64,000 nucleotides of DNA from Liolophura sinensis. Taxonomy: Eukaryota > Mollusca > Polyplacophora > Chitonida > Chitonidae. Shown one piece after another: positions 10,667-21,543 of the stretch (the stretch's first letter is position 1; each line of letters opens with the position of its first letter). Position numbers and translations under genes: made by a program. The stretch is from NCBI RefSeq assembly GCF_032854445.1, contig NC_088302.1, positions 6,631,338-6,695,337 of the forward strand, read 5' to 3'. The notes beneath the pieces were generated by a model, which made no database searches, had not been told where the DNA came from, and saw only the letters and a list, made by a program, of their open reading frames with translations.

Positions 10667-11820
10667 GAATGAATTAATGATTAGGGTTTAACGCCACATC
10701 AGCAATATTTCAGCCATATCGTGGCGAGAACAGGGTGAAAAATCGAGGCGGTTGAGGTTTTCGATATGGTGGTGTGAACATCAAAAACAAAACAAAACTA
10801 TTCGGACATGTTTAAAATTAGAAAAGAACAACCAAAAAACAGTTAAAACTCGAAAACCACCATATTTTAAAAATAGTATATCAAGAAATCTTTACGTATA
10901 TATAATTTTCATATATAAATATTTATGACAATTAAAATGTATATCTTATAATAAAGGCCAATAGGCTTCAAATAATTTATGACAACATCGCCAGCGATGC
11001 TGTCAAACAAATCATATATAGAGCTGACCGTGTAGAGTCTATGCCGAACATGGGCAAAGTCTACACAGTCAACCAAGATATGTTTGATGTCGTATTCAGC
11101 ATCACATCAGACACACTCGGGAACACTGCTCCCATCTAGTATGAAAATCAGAATGCCAATGCGACACAACTTGGTCTCTGCGAGACATTTGACAAGTATA
11201 AAAATTGTAGCTAATGACAGGATGATTAGCAGACGTTTTGTTATAAACCTGCAAGACCCATTCACTCTACCAAAGGCGACGAATATATTTAAGAATATTA
11301 GACTTTATGTCAGTATACGGGATTTTAACCTAAGATACAGGTTTATACAGGGCAGCTTTCGCTTCCCTGTCCACGACTGTGTTTCCATGGATACCAATGT
11401 GACTTTGTATCCAACAGAATATATCTTTACCTCTTTTAATTAATTTTCAATGTTATCTCAAGTATCAACGGATTTTTAAATTCATTATTCTGAATTACCA
11501 AAATGCAAGAAAGCGAGTCGTTGCATATCAGTGCTCTGTGGGCGTGCCCAGAGGAAACACATGATAAGGCCAGGAGTATAGCCCTGGCCTCTGCAGAGAA
11601 GATTGAAGATGAAGGTGGTAGACGAAGAGAAGTGACCCGCTGACTATAAAATATTATACCTAAAACTTTTGTTTCTCCAACAATTTTAACCTGTTCACCA
11701 CAAAAATTAAGCTCGGGGTCAAGATTAAGTTTCCGTTTGTTACAAAAATGTATATCGACGGTTTTAGACGTTGACAATATAATACCATTTTCAGCTGCCC
11801 ATTTTTCATGTTGTTTTGGA
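10667..11820 (-). mobile_element. N3: 5'-truncated and internally deleted copy of family N
   Basis: From the 3' tail (GAATGAATTAATGATT at 10667, element-strand ATTC repeats) the minus strand runs through the 3' UTR, the ORF2 C-terminus (about 11440-10940, with an indel), part of RNase H, and part of the reverse transcriptase thumb. The piece 11834-11436 joins thumb sequence (EKWAAENG, KRKLNLDPELNFCGEQ, GETKVLGIIF) directly to RNase H sequence (QRVTSLRLPPSSSIFSAEARAILLALS). About 200 residues, including the YTDGS segment, are therefore missing by an internal deletion. The 5' end stops near 11820. Confidence 0.82.
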
Positions 11821-11847
11821 ACCGATCCTGTCAATTATCGACATTGA

Positions 11848-11925
11848 GAGTAAAATCCAAGCAGCAACGACTATGCGATAGTTGGCATTTGATCGCACGT
11901 ACCATCTATTCAGAGATTGTAAGAG
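11848..11925 (+). repeat. Repeat R, short fragment
   Basis: GAGTAAAATCCAAGCAGCAACG followed by ATGCGATAGTTGGCATTTGATCGCACGTACC resembles the start of repeat R at 8866 and of the reverse complement at 62175. It abuts the truncated end of N3. Confidence 0.4.
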
Positions 11926-13375
11926 GTTTACGCATGCCGAACTTGATGTTTAAATCATAGAAATAGATTATTTTCCTTCATGTCTAGGGTTAAGCCGATT
12001 TCAACTCTATGGCTCCGACTGTTACAAGATGAAAAGTCAATACGCGAGATTTCCCCAAAGTAAAATGTCAGACAAAGACGCCTTAAATATCCTCAATCTA
12101 GCCATATCCAACATTCGATTAATATCCGCAGCTTAGCGTGTTCCAACAGCACAGCCGTAGTCGGGATATTAAAGCGTCGCATTGGCGTTCACTGGACAGG
12201 TATATGGATGGCGTCATGTCTGGTGGCTACACCATCGTGCATTGGCAAAGGTTTGCTACATGTACATATATAAGCGTCATGTCCCACGTTCGTATACACA
12301 CACAGGCTCCACGGTGATGCTACGGAAAACTATTCTGACTAAAAATGGAGAAAATCAGGTTAAATATTGTTCATGTAGTGTTACAGCTTAATCATTCATT
12401 CAATAAATATATATGACCGAAATGCCAATTTTAAAATTCACTGGAAGAAAAAGAGAAATAACATTCCGATGTTTTTGCCTGTTAGCAGGCATATGACACA
12501 TTACACAGCGAGACCTTTCTAAAGTTGAAAAAGTATATTTATCTTTGTGATGTGTTAACGTGAGAAATGCTGATTTTATGAAAGCAGTGCCTCCGTATTA
12601 ATACCTGCAAGGAAAAATCAATTGCTGGCGTCAGCTGCCCTCACTTGCCAAGATGTCTTGAACTTTCCAAACGAATGTCAATGTGACACACGCTCGTATA
12701 ATAATGTATTCCTCCTGAGAAATTATCTTTCTTCCATACTCCCACGAAAGACCTCCTTTCAACTGTTCAGTGTAATTAAAACTAGACACTTCGTAGAGAA
12801 AGAGCCATACGTGCAGAATTCTCCATTCTATTCCAATGTCAATTTATTTCCGGCCAAGAGATTGCCTCTTTCGACATGTCTTCACTCTCAAGCTCAGTAC
12901 TCCCTCAAGTTCTGTCGCACCTGCACTTCGTTCATTCAAATTGTCTTTCAATTTCATTGACACACATTCAAGTTACGTCTAAGCGTGGGTGTCCTTATGA
13001 TGTTAGTGATGGTGCTTTTCATGAAAATGAAATATTTCCAACCTTCACATGGACAATAACTCATGGGCTAGAAAAACTTAAACTATGGATTAATAGCACT
13101 CATTCATTTTATCTGACACCCACAGTGTAGTTGTTCTGATTCAAAATAAAGGACTAAACATAGAGGGCGGATTTATAAATGTGTTTTAACTCTAAGTTTT
13201 GTATGAAAGTACTAGCCATGCTATCAACGTCAAGTTAAACTCCGTGATTCCTGAAATGCGATTAGAAAACACACGGCTGAACTTTAAACACACTCGTCTG
13301 AATAACAAAACAACGTTTAATCGTCGGTGAGAGGTATGTTTCTCTGCCAAACTAAGTACTTTACCTGGTGAACCG
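11926..13375. other. No recognisable gene
   Basis: Open frames up to 112 codons occur (for example 12622-12960 plus), but their translations show no domain, repeat or compositional sign of coding that I recognise. Part of the stretch next to 13376 could be the 5' end of the Harbinger-type element described next. Confidence 0.4.
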
Positions 13376-14065
13376 ATGTCAGCGGCGTGCATGACGGCGT
13401 TCAAAGGCTCAGGAGTGTTCGCTCCGGTGGGGCCGATGAAGAGGAACAGGCGGTTTAGGATATCAAAAGAATCGTTTGTTTGGCTACTAAATTTAGCAGA
13501 AGCCGACATGCTGACAGCAACGAAAAGGGATCATGCAATACCTCTTCTAACAGTTGTTAGTCACATTCTTTGTAAGGGCGTCATTTCAGATGGATATGAG
13601 GTATACCTATGGAGTTTCACAAGCGTCGTGTTGCAGGGCTAAGCGTCGTGTTACAATGCCATTCATCGTGTCACTGCGGTATTTTGGGCCCGAAAGAGAC
13701 ATTTTATTTACTTTCCGGATACACCACAAGAAAGAGAAATTGCTGAGGGGTTTTACGGATATTGCGCATGTGCAAGGCACTGTACGCGCTAGTGATGGCT
13801 CCCATGTTGTAATTGTAAATCCTAGGGGCAGATTTGCTTTACGATCTAAGAACAGGAAGGGATATTACAGCCTGAATTTGCCAAATTGTGTGTGAACATC
13901 AGCTTTTCTTTACTAACTTCTTTGCCAGATTGTATTGTTGAGCGCATGATTCTTAATATTTGAGAGGTTGAAGCTGTTTCGTAAATTCCAGGCTGGAGAA
14001 TACCAAGGCAGTTTGCTGGGAGAACCAGCATACACCTGTCACCAACTCATACTGACTCCAGCATT
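13376..14065 (+). pseudogene. PIF/Harbinger-type transposase relic (HARBI1-like)
   Basis: Three reading frames together give a Harbinger-type transposase: FRISKESFVWLLNL and AIPLLTVVSHILCKG (about 13460-13580, the helix-turn-helix zone), then YGVSQASCCRAKRRV (about 13600-13650), FTDIAHVQGTVRASDGSHVV (about 13750-13810, with the first catalytic Asp in SDGSH), NRKGYYSLNL (about 13850-13880), and after a stop and frameshifts IFERLKLFRKFQAGEYQGSL then LGEPAYTCHQLILTP (about 13945-14050), where the family has GDSGYP. The intact enzyme excises and inserts its element at 3-base targets. At least three frame breaks make this copy dead. I could not locate the inverted repeats. Confidence 0.75.
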
Positions 14066-14489
14066 ATTTTATATTAATGTTTGTCATAGTTGTTAATTCC
14101 GAATATCTTATTATGAAATGATGTTGCAATTTTGTGAGAGGAAAGGTAATTGGTCAACGTTAGTAAGGCAGTTTTTAATGAAGTACGTGTTTGGTGAAGC
14201 CTGGTTATTTTCCGCGAGTCAAAATATTTCTCAAAAGTTTTCGTCAATGGGTAACTGACTGTTACAGCCAAGAATTTCGAAAGGATTTAAAAAGTCCTAA
14301 GTTAATTTTACATTTAATAAGTATTTAAAAGAAGAACTGAATTTTTAGTGCTACTTGCTAAAGATGGTTAATCCAACGCATCGATATGCTATGACACGCT
14401 TAAGGGAGTCATCCCATAATGGCTTCTTTCAGCGGCATTTAGGAGTTGGGGTTGTATAGAGTGACAGAGGCATTACTTATGGATAACAA
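14066..14489. other. No recognisable feature
   Basis: AT-rich spacer between the Harbinger relic and the Penelope-like relic. It may include the 3' part of the Harbinger element, but nothing can be matched. Confidence 0.4.
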
Positions 14490-15129
14490 CTCCTGGATTT
14501 ATTGTGTTGGTGACGTTTCGATGTAGGTTCTTACATCGTTATCAAACCATATGAACACACAGAGTACAAGACAACATATATACAGTAAGAGAGTAGGGTG
14601 GTGTCAAAAACAGGCAACAATGTAACTATAGATAATGGCTTCCGGGTTTAAGGCGGTCACTGTCCAATCTGGTGAGGCCGTTGTAGGCGCTCAGTAGGTG
14701 GTACCCGCTGTCTTGGTTCAGCTGTGTATTAACGACACAATCATGATGGCTTCCAGCAGTTTCCTTCTTTTGTAGTATGACTGGTTGTTCTGTAGGGTGT
14801 GAACTGTGTTCCATTGTAGTTAGTGTTCTGGATGGGCTTTGATGTGATCACTGAGGGCTGATTTTCCATCTAATTTTTCGACTGAGGCCTTGTGTCTGCA
14901 ATTCTAATACTGAGTGGTCCACCGATTTCTCCAATGTATTGCCGTTGACAGTCACAATGAATGCTGCAGACAGATCCTTTGGGTTCTTCCCTATGGGTTG
15001 GCTGTTTCTTTCCTTTGGCTTTGAGTAGGGTTTTGGAGTTAGAGGCGGAGGTAAACGTGGTTTGTATGTTCAGTTTGTCATGCAGGAGTCTTCTTATCTG
15101 GTAGCTTGGGGTGCCTATATAGGGAATGG

Positions 15130-15197
<68 letters not shown>

Positions 15198-15720
15198 CTC
15201 TGTTACTGTCAGCTGGCTTGAGAGTTTTACTGATAGTTCTCTCCACTAGTTATTGGGGGGTATCGGTTTTGGGTGGTGCAGGCTGTTTTGAGGTGATTTT
15301 TGAGGGTAGATATTATTCCTCTCTTGATCTGATTAGGTTAGTTAGATTGGTAATTCACGTATTGGTCTGAGTGCGCGGGTTTGCGGTATACTCAAGTTTG
15401 CCGTTCTTCTTGCTGATACGTACATCCAGAAACGGTATGGTTTGGTTGCATTCTTGTTCCATGGTGAACTGTATCCTGCTGTTCTGGGTGTTGGGGTGGT
15501 CCAGTAGGTACTGGGAGCTGTCAGTCTTGTTCAGTGCTACGACCTCTGTGCTACGCTATGTGTCATCTACCTTATGGAAACAACACAACGGTTTGATGGG
15601 GCTTGCAGCTAAGGCTTTGTTCTCAAATTCTGTCATGTAGATTTCCGAGATTAGTCCAATAAACTGTCTATCTATCCTGTTCGCACTTCGCGGACAACCA
15701 CAGAAATTCGCTACAATAAC
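14490..15720 (-). pseudogene. Penelope-like element relic: C-terminal reverse transcriptase plus GIY-YIG endonuclease
   Basis: Minus-strand translation gives EIYMTEFENKALAASPIKPL (about 15650-15590), then KVDDT where these elements have YVDDT, then a stop. Next come QYLLDHPNTQNSRIQFTMEQ and PFLDVRISKKNGKLEYT (about 15520-15380), the usual thumb sequence. After a linker containing the (TA)n tract comes PYIGTPSYQIRRLLHDKLN (about 15125-15070), then CSIHCDCQRQYIGEIGGPLS (about 14970-14905), a GIY-YIG-type nuclease core. Penelope-like elements characteristically couple a reverse transcriptase with this nuclease. Stops and frameshifts break the frame in several places. The GACGTTTCGATGTAGG segment at 14511-14526 is a sequence I associate with the 3' region of such elements. 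Confidence 0.75.
15129..15195. repeat. (TA)n microsatellite
   Basis: About 33 uninterrupted TA units inside the Penelope-like relic. The resulting Ile-Tyr open frame is not coding. Confidence 0.95.
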
Positions 15721-15862
15721 TGTAAGAGAAGAACAAGAGGGGTGATATAAAGGGCGTTTGGGATTTGGAAGAAACCATTTCCATGCATTTCAAAAGGAAT
15801 GCACCTCAGGCATTCAGTAAGTAGAAGGGAATGTTCTTTTAGTTAATGTCACAGCACTAAGT
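15721..15862. other. Short unassigned spacer
   Basis: No match between the Penelope-like relic and the start of N4. Confidence 0.4.
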
Positions 15863-15997
15863 GACGTTGGTCCTTCAACATTGGATGCGGATGTGATGGA
15901 TAAACCACCCGCACCAGGGAGATCTTCCAGCCGATTTCTAAGGAAGGGTCGTCCTCGGTGCAAATGTAAAGGGAAATCTCCTATACGTCTCCCACCA

Positions 15998-16002
15998 TAA
16001 TG
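15998..16002 (+). promoter_or_regulatory. TAATG stop/start overlap (N4)
   Basis: The ORF1 stop TAA shares its last A with the ORF2 start ATG. The same pentanucleotide occurs at this junction in N5, N6, N9 and N10. In the SART1 retrotransposon a UAAUG overlap is known to couple translation of ORF2 to termination of ORF1; a similar role here is inference. Confidence 0.6.
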
Positions 16003-16185
16003 TCTTCCTCAGACTAAATTATACAATGGAATTGTCGTGGTCTTAAGGTTAATGTTATTGAAATAACACAGCTAGTTCAATTATTAAATCCTGTTGCCCT
16101 TTTTCTTCAGGAAACTCACCTGAAGACATATGACAAAGATAAGATAATTATTAAAAATTACTCATTATACTGTACTCACTCAAGT

Positions 16186-16400
16186 GAAGAAGAGCGAGCT
16201 GCAGGCGGCTTTTCTATCTTCGTCAGTTAAAATATTAATACAATTATTTTATTATAACATAGTTCAGCACTTATTCAAATGAAGAAGAACGAGCTGTAGG
16301 CGGCTTTTCTATCTTCGTCAATTAAAATATTAATAAAATTATTTTATTATAACACAGTTCAGCACTTATTCAAATGAAGAAGAACGAGCTGTAGGCGGCT
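16186..16400 (+). repeat. 95-base tandem repeat within the N4 endonuclease
   Basis: The phrase GAAGAAG(A/G)(A/G)CGAGCTG recurs at 16186, 16281 and 16376, a constant 95-base step. Each unit holds the endonuclease segment coding for EERAAGGSS plus an AT-rich part (TAAAATATTAATA). Since 95 is not a multiple of three, each added unit shifts the frame. The units are nearly identical, so the expansion is recent. Confidence 0.85.
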
Positions 16401-16659
16401 CTTCTATCTTCATCCATAACAATATTATTCACAGCCCTGTTTGTTTTGGATATAGAGCTTCAGGCTGTGGCCTTTCCTGTTTCACTGTCTGAAACAATCA
16501 CATTATGTTCCGTGTATATACCTCCGAACACTTTTTGTCAGTTTCTTAGTTACATACTTTAGTATAACACTTACCTAAGCCGTTTATATCGGTTCCAAAA
16601 CGGGAAAGTATTATACAGATCAAAATAATTACCGTCGCATAGCTCTTACCAGCTGTGCC

Positions 16660-17487
16660 TGTAAGACTATGGAACGGATGATAAATGGTAGACTTGTTTG
16701 CTTTTTGGAAAAACACAATTACTATCTAACATACAATGTGGTTTTCGCCAAGGTAGATCCACTATGGATCACCTTGTTCGATTTGAAATCTTCGTTCGTG
16801 ATGGTTTTGTTAATAATGAACATGTGGTGTCCATATCTGATGACCTTGAAAAGACCAACGACACCACATGGAAATCTGGTATGTTTAAAGGTCTCGCTGA
16901 TATGCGTCTTAAAGGTCCATTACCGATATTTATATCTCAATGTTTACCTGATCGTCAGTTCAAGGTACGTTGTTGGGTAGACTATTTCTGACTCTTTACG
17001 AGCAGGAAGTGGGTGTACCCCAACATTCTATCACTCTGTTCAGCATAAACATAAATAGCCTCGCAAAAACAGTAACATCTGGCACAGAGGGTTCCTCATA
17101 CGTGGATGATTTCCTTATGTGCTGCCGAGCTAAAAATATGAATAACATCGAACGTCAGTTGCAGCTTTGTCTCAATAAGATCGAGAAATGGGCATCTGAG
17201 AACGGTTTTAGATTTTCAACGTCTAAAACCATCGGTATGCATTTTTTGTAACAAACGGTAACTTCATCTTGACCCCAAGCTTAAATTTTGCGGTGAATAG
17301 GTTAAAACTATTGGAAAAACTAAATTTTTAGATATAACATTTGATAGTAAACTATCTTATATACCTCACATACAAATGCTTAAAGCTCGGTGTACAAAGG
17401 CTCTCGATATAATTAAGATCATGTCTAGCACCGACTGGGGTGCTGACCGATCAGTTTTGCTTACTTTATATCGTTCTCTGGTGAGGC
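16660..17487 (+). pseudogene. N4 ORF2 reverse transcriptase relic
   Basis: Frames shift between 16669 and 17251 but together cover the reverse transcriptase palm: CACKTMERMINGRLV, QCGFRQGRSTMDHLVRFE, NNEHVVSISDDLEK (motif A, where the usual FFDLEKAYDT is altered to SDDLEKTNDT), GVPQHSITLFSININSLAKT (motif B, normally GVPQGSILSPTLFS), and GSSYVDDFLMC (motif C). The thumb follows with QLCLNKIEKWASENGFRFST. The damaged motifs A and B and the frame breaks mean no activity. The end is abrupt at 17487, in the YRSLVR segment. Confidence 0.78.
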
Positions 17488-17554
17488 TCCTAGTAGATCT
17501 CCCAAAAAGGGTCGTCCTCGGTCAAGACATAAATTCCCAATACGTCTTCCTCCA

Positions 17555-17559
17555 TAATG
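17555..17559 (+). promoter_or_regulatory. TAATG stop/start overlap (N5)
   Basis: Same junction as at 15998-16002. The ORF1 frame ends with TAA and ORF2 starts with the overlapping ATG (MSSLDKII). Confidence 0.6.
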
Positions 17560-20500
17560 TCTTCTTTAGACAAAATTATACAATGGAATTGTCGAGGTCT
17601 TAAGGTAAATTTTTATGAAATAACACAGCTAGTCCAATCTTTAAATACAGTAGCCCTGTGTCTTCAGGAAACTCACCTGAAGACATTTGACAAAGATACA
17701 GTAGCCCTTAAAAATTATTCATTCAAATGAAGAAGAGCGAGCTGAAGGCGGTTCCTCGATATTCATAAATAACAGTATTATCCACAGCCCTGCTGCTCTT
17801 CATACAGAGCTTCAGGCTATGGCCGTTCGTGTTTCATTGTGTAAAACAGTCACATTATGTTCGGTGTATATGCCTCCGAACACTTCTTTGTCAGCTTCTC
17901 AGTTACATAATCTTACAGAACAATTGCCTAAACCGTTTATTATAATGGGAGATTTAAATTCCCATAACCCTCTATTGGGCAGTAATAACATAAATAATAA
18001 GGACAAGATAGTCGAAGACTTCTTATGTAAGGAAGAACTGTGTTATTTCAATGATGGTTCTAATACCTATTTACATCCGGGTAATGGCACTTATTCTGCT
18101 ATCGATCTCACTATCACGAATCCATCACTTCTCCCAGACTTTTTCTTGGAAGGTGCATGACGATCTTTGTGGTCGTGACCATTTTCTATAATCCTAGAGC
18201 ATATCACTTCTAATTCTTTAGAACGTGTAGCTATGTGGAAATTCGATAAAGCAGATTGGATCGCATTTGAGATGTTCTGTGAGGCTGATATCACTCCAGA
18301 GACTCTCGATGCAGCAAATGACCCTATATTAAAATTTAACGAGCCTGTTTTACGAGCTGCCGATAGAACTATCCCGAAAACCTTGACAAATCCAAAATCC
18401 AAAAGTAAATCCTGGTATGATAAGGACTGTCGCAAAGCCATTAAAAACCGCAAAAAGGCCGAGCGGAATTTTAATACATGTCCTAATGATAATAACTTAA
18501 ACCAGGTTCGTATTTTTAGAGCTAAGGCTCGCCGATTACTCAAGTCCAAGAGACGATCTTGTTGGCGGAACTTTGTTTCGGGTATTACGTCAAAAACACC
18601 CATGAGTAAGGTCTGGAACATGGTTCAGAAGCTTATGGGCAACACTAATAAAACAAAAGTTCAGCATTTGAAAGATGGAGATAATATATTAACCTCTCCA
18701 TCTGATATAGCCAATAAATTAACTGAGACAATTTCTAAGAAATCTTCTTCTGAGAACTGTACTAAAAAATTCCAACATATTAAAAACCAGAAGAAGAGAA
18801 TTAAATTGCCCTTTTTGTAAGAATTTAGAAGATTATAATTGTCCTTTTAATACCGAGGAACTGCATTAAAAAAGGCCCACGATACTGCTTGTGGTCTCGA
18901 TAATGTATACTATAAGTTTCTGAACCATTTACCATTTACTCTATTGGATTTGCTTAATATTTGGACAACTGGTAATTTCCCACCGTCATGGAGTGAGGCG
19001 TGTATTATCCCGGTTCCCAGCCCAGGCAAGGATCATACTGATCCAAAAAAGTGCCGTCCCATAGCTCTTACCAGCTGTGTCTGTAAGACTATGGAAGGGA
19101 TGATTAATGATAGACTTGTTTGGTTTTTGGAAAAACACAATTACTATCTAACATACAATGTGGTTCAGCATAAAAATAAATAGGCTAGCAAAAACATTAA
19201 CATCTGGCGCAGAGGGTTCTTTATACGTGGATGATTTCCTTATATCCTCCCAAGCTAAGAATATGAATAATATCGAACGTCAGTTGCAGCTTTGTCACAA
19301 TAAAATCGAAAAATGGGCAGCTGAAAACGGTTTTAGATTTTCATCGTCTAAAACCGTCGCTATGCATTTTTATAACAAACGCAAACTTCATCTTGATCCC
19401 GAGGTTAATTTTTGTGGTAAAGAGATTAAAATTGTTGGAGAAACTAAAGTTTTAGGGTATAATATTTCATAGTAAGCTATCCTTTATACCTCATATAAAA
19501 ATGCTTAAGGCTAAATGTACAAAGGCTCTCGATATAATTAAGGTCGTGTCTAGCACCGATTGGGGTGCTGACCGATTAAGTTTTACTTAACTTATATCGT
19601 TCTCTGGTGAGGTCTAAATTGGACTAAGGATCCATCATTTACGGTTCCGCTAGGAAGTCGTATATTAAAATGTTGGATCCGGTTCATCACCAAGGTTTGA
19701 GGCTCAGCCTTGGTGCTTTTAGAACCTCACCAGTAGAACGTTTATACGTGGAGGCTAATGAGCCTTCTGTATATAACCGACGTATAAACTTAGCCTTCAA
19801 TATGCTACAAAGCTTTAAGCACATCCAACAAACCCTGCCTACGACTGTGTTTAATCCATTATATATAGAGAAATATACTAACTGTCCTAACAAGATCCCT
19901 TTGTTCGGTCTTCGCATACGGGACCATATTGTGGGAGCTAACATCAAGCTCGAGGATATAGCTCCGGTGTCTTACCCGGAGTCTCCTCCATGGCTCCTTC
20001 CACAACCTAAACTAATATTTGATCTACGTAAATATAATAAATCATATACAAATTCTCTTATAATTCAGCAAAGTTTTGCTGAAATCAAGGCTGATTATAT
20101 GGATTATAAACTTATATATACTGACGGATCAAAGGATGGGGACAAGGTTGCGGCTGCGGCTGTCTTAGAGCAGCGGGTCACTTCTCTTCGTCTACCACCT
20201 TCATCTTCTATCTTTTCTGCAGAGGCCAGGGCTATACTCATGGCCTTATCATATGTTTCCTTTGGGCATGCCCAGAGGGCAGTGATATGCAGCGACTCGC
20301 TTTCTTGCCTTTTGGCAATTCAGAATAATAAATTTAAAAATCCTTTGATACTTGAGATCATAGCCAAACACCGAAAACTAATTAAAAGAGGTAAAGATAT
20401 TATATTCTGTTGGATACCAAGTCACACTGGTATCCATGGAAACACAGTCGTGGACAGGGAAGCGAAAGCTGCCCTATATAAACCTGTATCTCGGGTTAAA

Positions 20501-20916
20501 ATCCCTTATGCTGAAACACTGACGTGAAGTCTAATATTCTTAAATATATTCGTCGCTTTTGGCAGGGTGAATGGGACTTGCAGATCCATAATAAACTGCA
20601 TGCTATTCACCCGGCCATTGGCCACAATGCCTATACTTGTAAAATGTCTCGCAGAGACCAAGTAGTTTTAACGAGGTGTCGTATTGGGCATTCTCATGTG
20701 ACACACAATTTCATCTTAGATGGGAGCAGTGCTCCCGAGTGTGTTGGATGGGATGCACAATATGGCATAATACATATCTTGGTTGACTGTGTAGACTTTG
20801 CCCATGTTAGACAAAGGTTCTACACGGTCAAGTCTATATATGATTTATTTGACAGCATCGTTGGCGATGTTGTCATAAATTATTTGAAGGCCATTGACCT
20901 ATATCATAAAATATAA
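17557..20916 (+). pseudogene. N5 ORF2 relic: endonuclease, deleted reverse transcriptase, well-preserved RNase H
   Basis: The endonuclease covers about 17557-18200: SLDKIIQWNCRGLK, LCLQETHLKTFD, then after a frame break CSVYMPPNTSL, GDLNSHNPLLGS (usually GDFNS) and SAIDLTITNPS. The linker 18233-18820 is open and rich in basic residues (KARRLLKSKRRSCWRNFVSG). The reverse transcriptase begins at about 18880 (NFPPSWSEACIIPVPSPGKD), then jumps near 19165 from LTYNV to SIKINRLAKT, losing motif A and most of motif B. YVDDFL follows at about 19226. The RNase H and C-terminal part at 19670-20527 is open for 285 codons and keeps the four acidic residues (YTDGS, AEARAI, CSDSL, VVDRE). The last frame (20524-20916) holds CVGWDAQYGIIHILVDCVDF. 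Confidence 0.85.
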
Positions 20917-21187
20917 ATTCCACATGTCTGAAATATTTATAGATAAAAGTTATATACATACAGCTTTCCAGATATTCTATTTTTGAATATGATGGTTTTC
21001 GAGTTTTAACTGTTTTGAGGTTTTTCTTATCTTATTTTAAACATGTCCGTAATTTTTGTTTGATTTTTAATGTTCTCACCATCATTTCGAAAACCTTAAC
21101 CGTCTCCTCTTTTCACCTTGTTCTCGCCACGATGTGGCTGAAATATTGCCGATGTGGCGTTAAGCCATAATCGTTCATTCATTCATT
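20917..21187 (+). other. N5 3' UTR and tail
   Basis: This region is shared with N6 (broken by an LTR) and N9, and in reverse with N2 and N3. Landmarks are TTTCGAGTTTTAACTG, TCTCGCCACGATGTGGCTGAA and GCCGATGTGGCGTTAAGCCA, ending in CATTCATTCATT. The conserved terminal block is the likely recognition site for the element's own reverse transcriptase, an inference from how other LINEs work. Confidence 0.8.
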
Positions 21188-21543
21188 TTTATTCTGTGTT
21201 TTAGTGAGCGAAGTGGTATAACTGGAAAATGCTAATTATATACGTCTGTAAATAACGAGTGCAATGCTACAAGTGCTTCATTTGTAGCATCCTTCTCAAG
21301 GATCTTATCCCACTGAGTATTTTAAATTACTTCTCATTATGCTTCAATTAGATTTTGGGTCCTTTTTAGATATTTTGTTTTTCCGTGTGTCGGAAATGGT
21401 TGAATATTGACCTTAAAATTGTAAATGAAGGAAAAATGATTACTAATATCAGTTAGTAGTATGCCAGAAAAAAGATGATATTCGTGAAAGTTAGAAAAAT
21501 TGTATGGATAAAGGACGCCGATGTTGTAGCAAGCAATTACATT
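21188..21543. other. No recognisable feature
   Basis: AT-rich spacer with no coding or repeat match. Confidence 0.4.

Larger units (their letters stand above)
15863..17487 (+). mobile_element. N4: internally deleted copy of family N, fused head to tail with N5
   Basis: Homology begins in the ORF1 tail (GACGTTGGTCCTTCAACA) and continues across the TAATG junction at 15998-16002 into ORF2. The endonuclease N-terminus is present to about 16540 and is disrupted by a 95-base tandem repeat (16186-16400). It then jumps to the reverse transcriptase near VPKPGK (about 16590), so the rest of the endonuclease and the linker, roughly 1.4 kb, are missing. The reverse transcriptase runs from 16660 to 17487 and includes YVDDF at about 17098-17112. 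At about 17487 the sequence switches in mid-thumb to the ORF1 tail of N5. There is no 5' leader and no 3' UTR. Confidence 0.82.
17488..21187 (+). mobile_element. N5: copy of family N from ORF1 tail to 3' end
   Basis: The copy starts in the ORF1 tail (GATCTCCCAAAAAGGGTCGTCC), crosses TAATG at 17555-17559, and covers ORF2, the 3' UTR and the terminal GTGGCGTTAAGCCATAATC plus CATT repeats near 21180. A deletion of roughly 330 bases at about 19165 removes the heart of the reverse transcriptase. Its RNase H part is the best preserved in the window. The 5' end is fused to N4. Confidence 0.85.

Noticed and set aside
10301-10672. Candidate gene of 123 codons
   Set aside because: No domain, low-complexity C-terminus, no splice or promoter evidence, and it runs into the tail of N3.
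12622-13130. Two overlapping open frames
   Set aside because: Overlap in different frames with no recognisable domain; length is within chance for AT-rich DNA.
15062-15370. Open frame with a long Ile-Tyr run (similar frames at 35826-36053 and 42578-42986)
   Set aside because: The run is a (TA)n microsatellite read as codons; flanking residues match no protein and the true coding signal, where present, is on the other strand.
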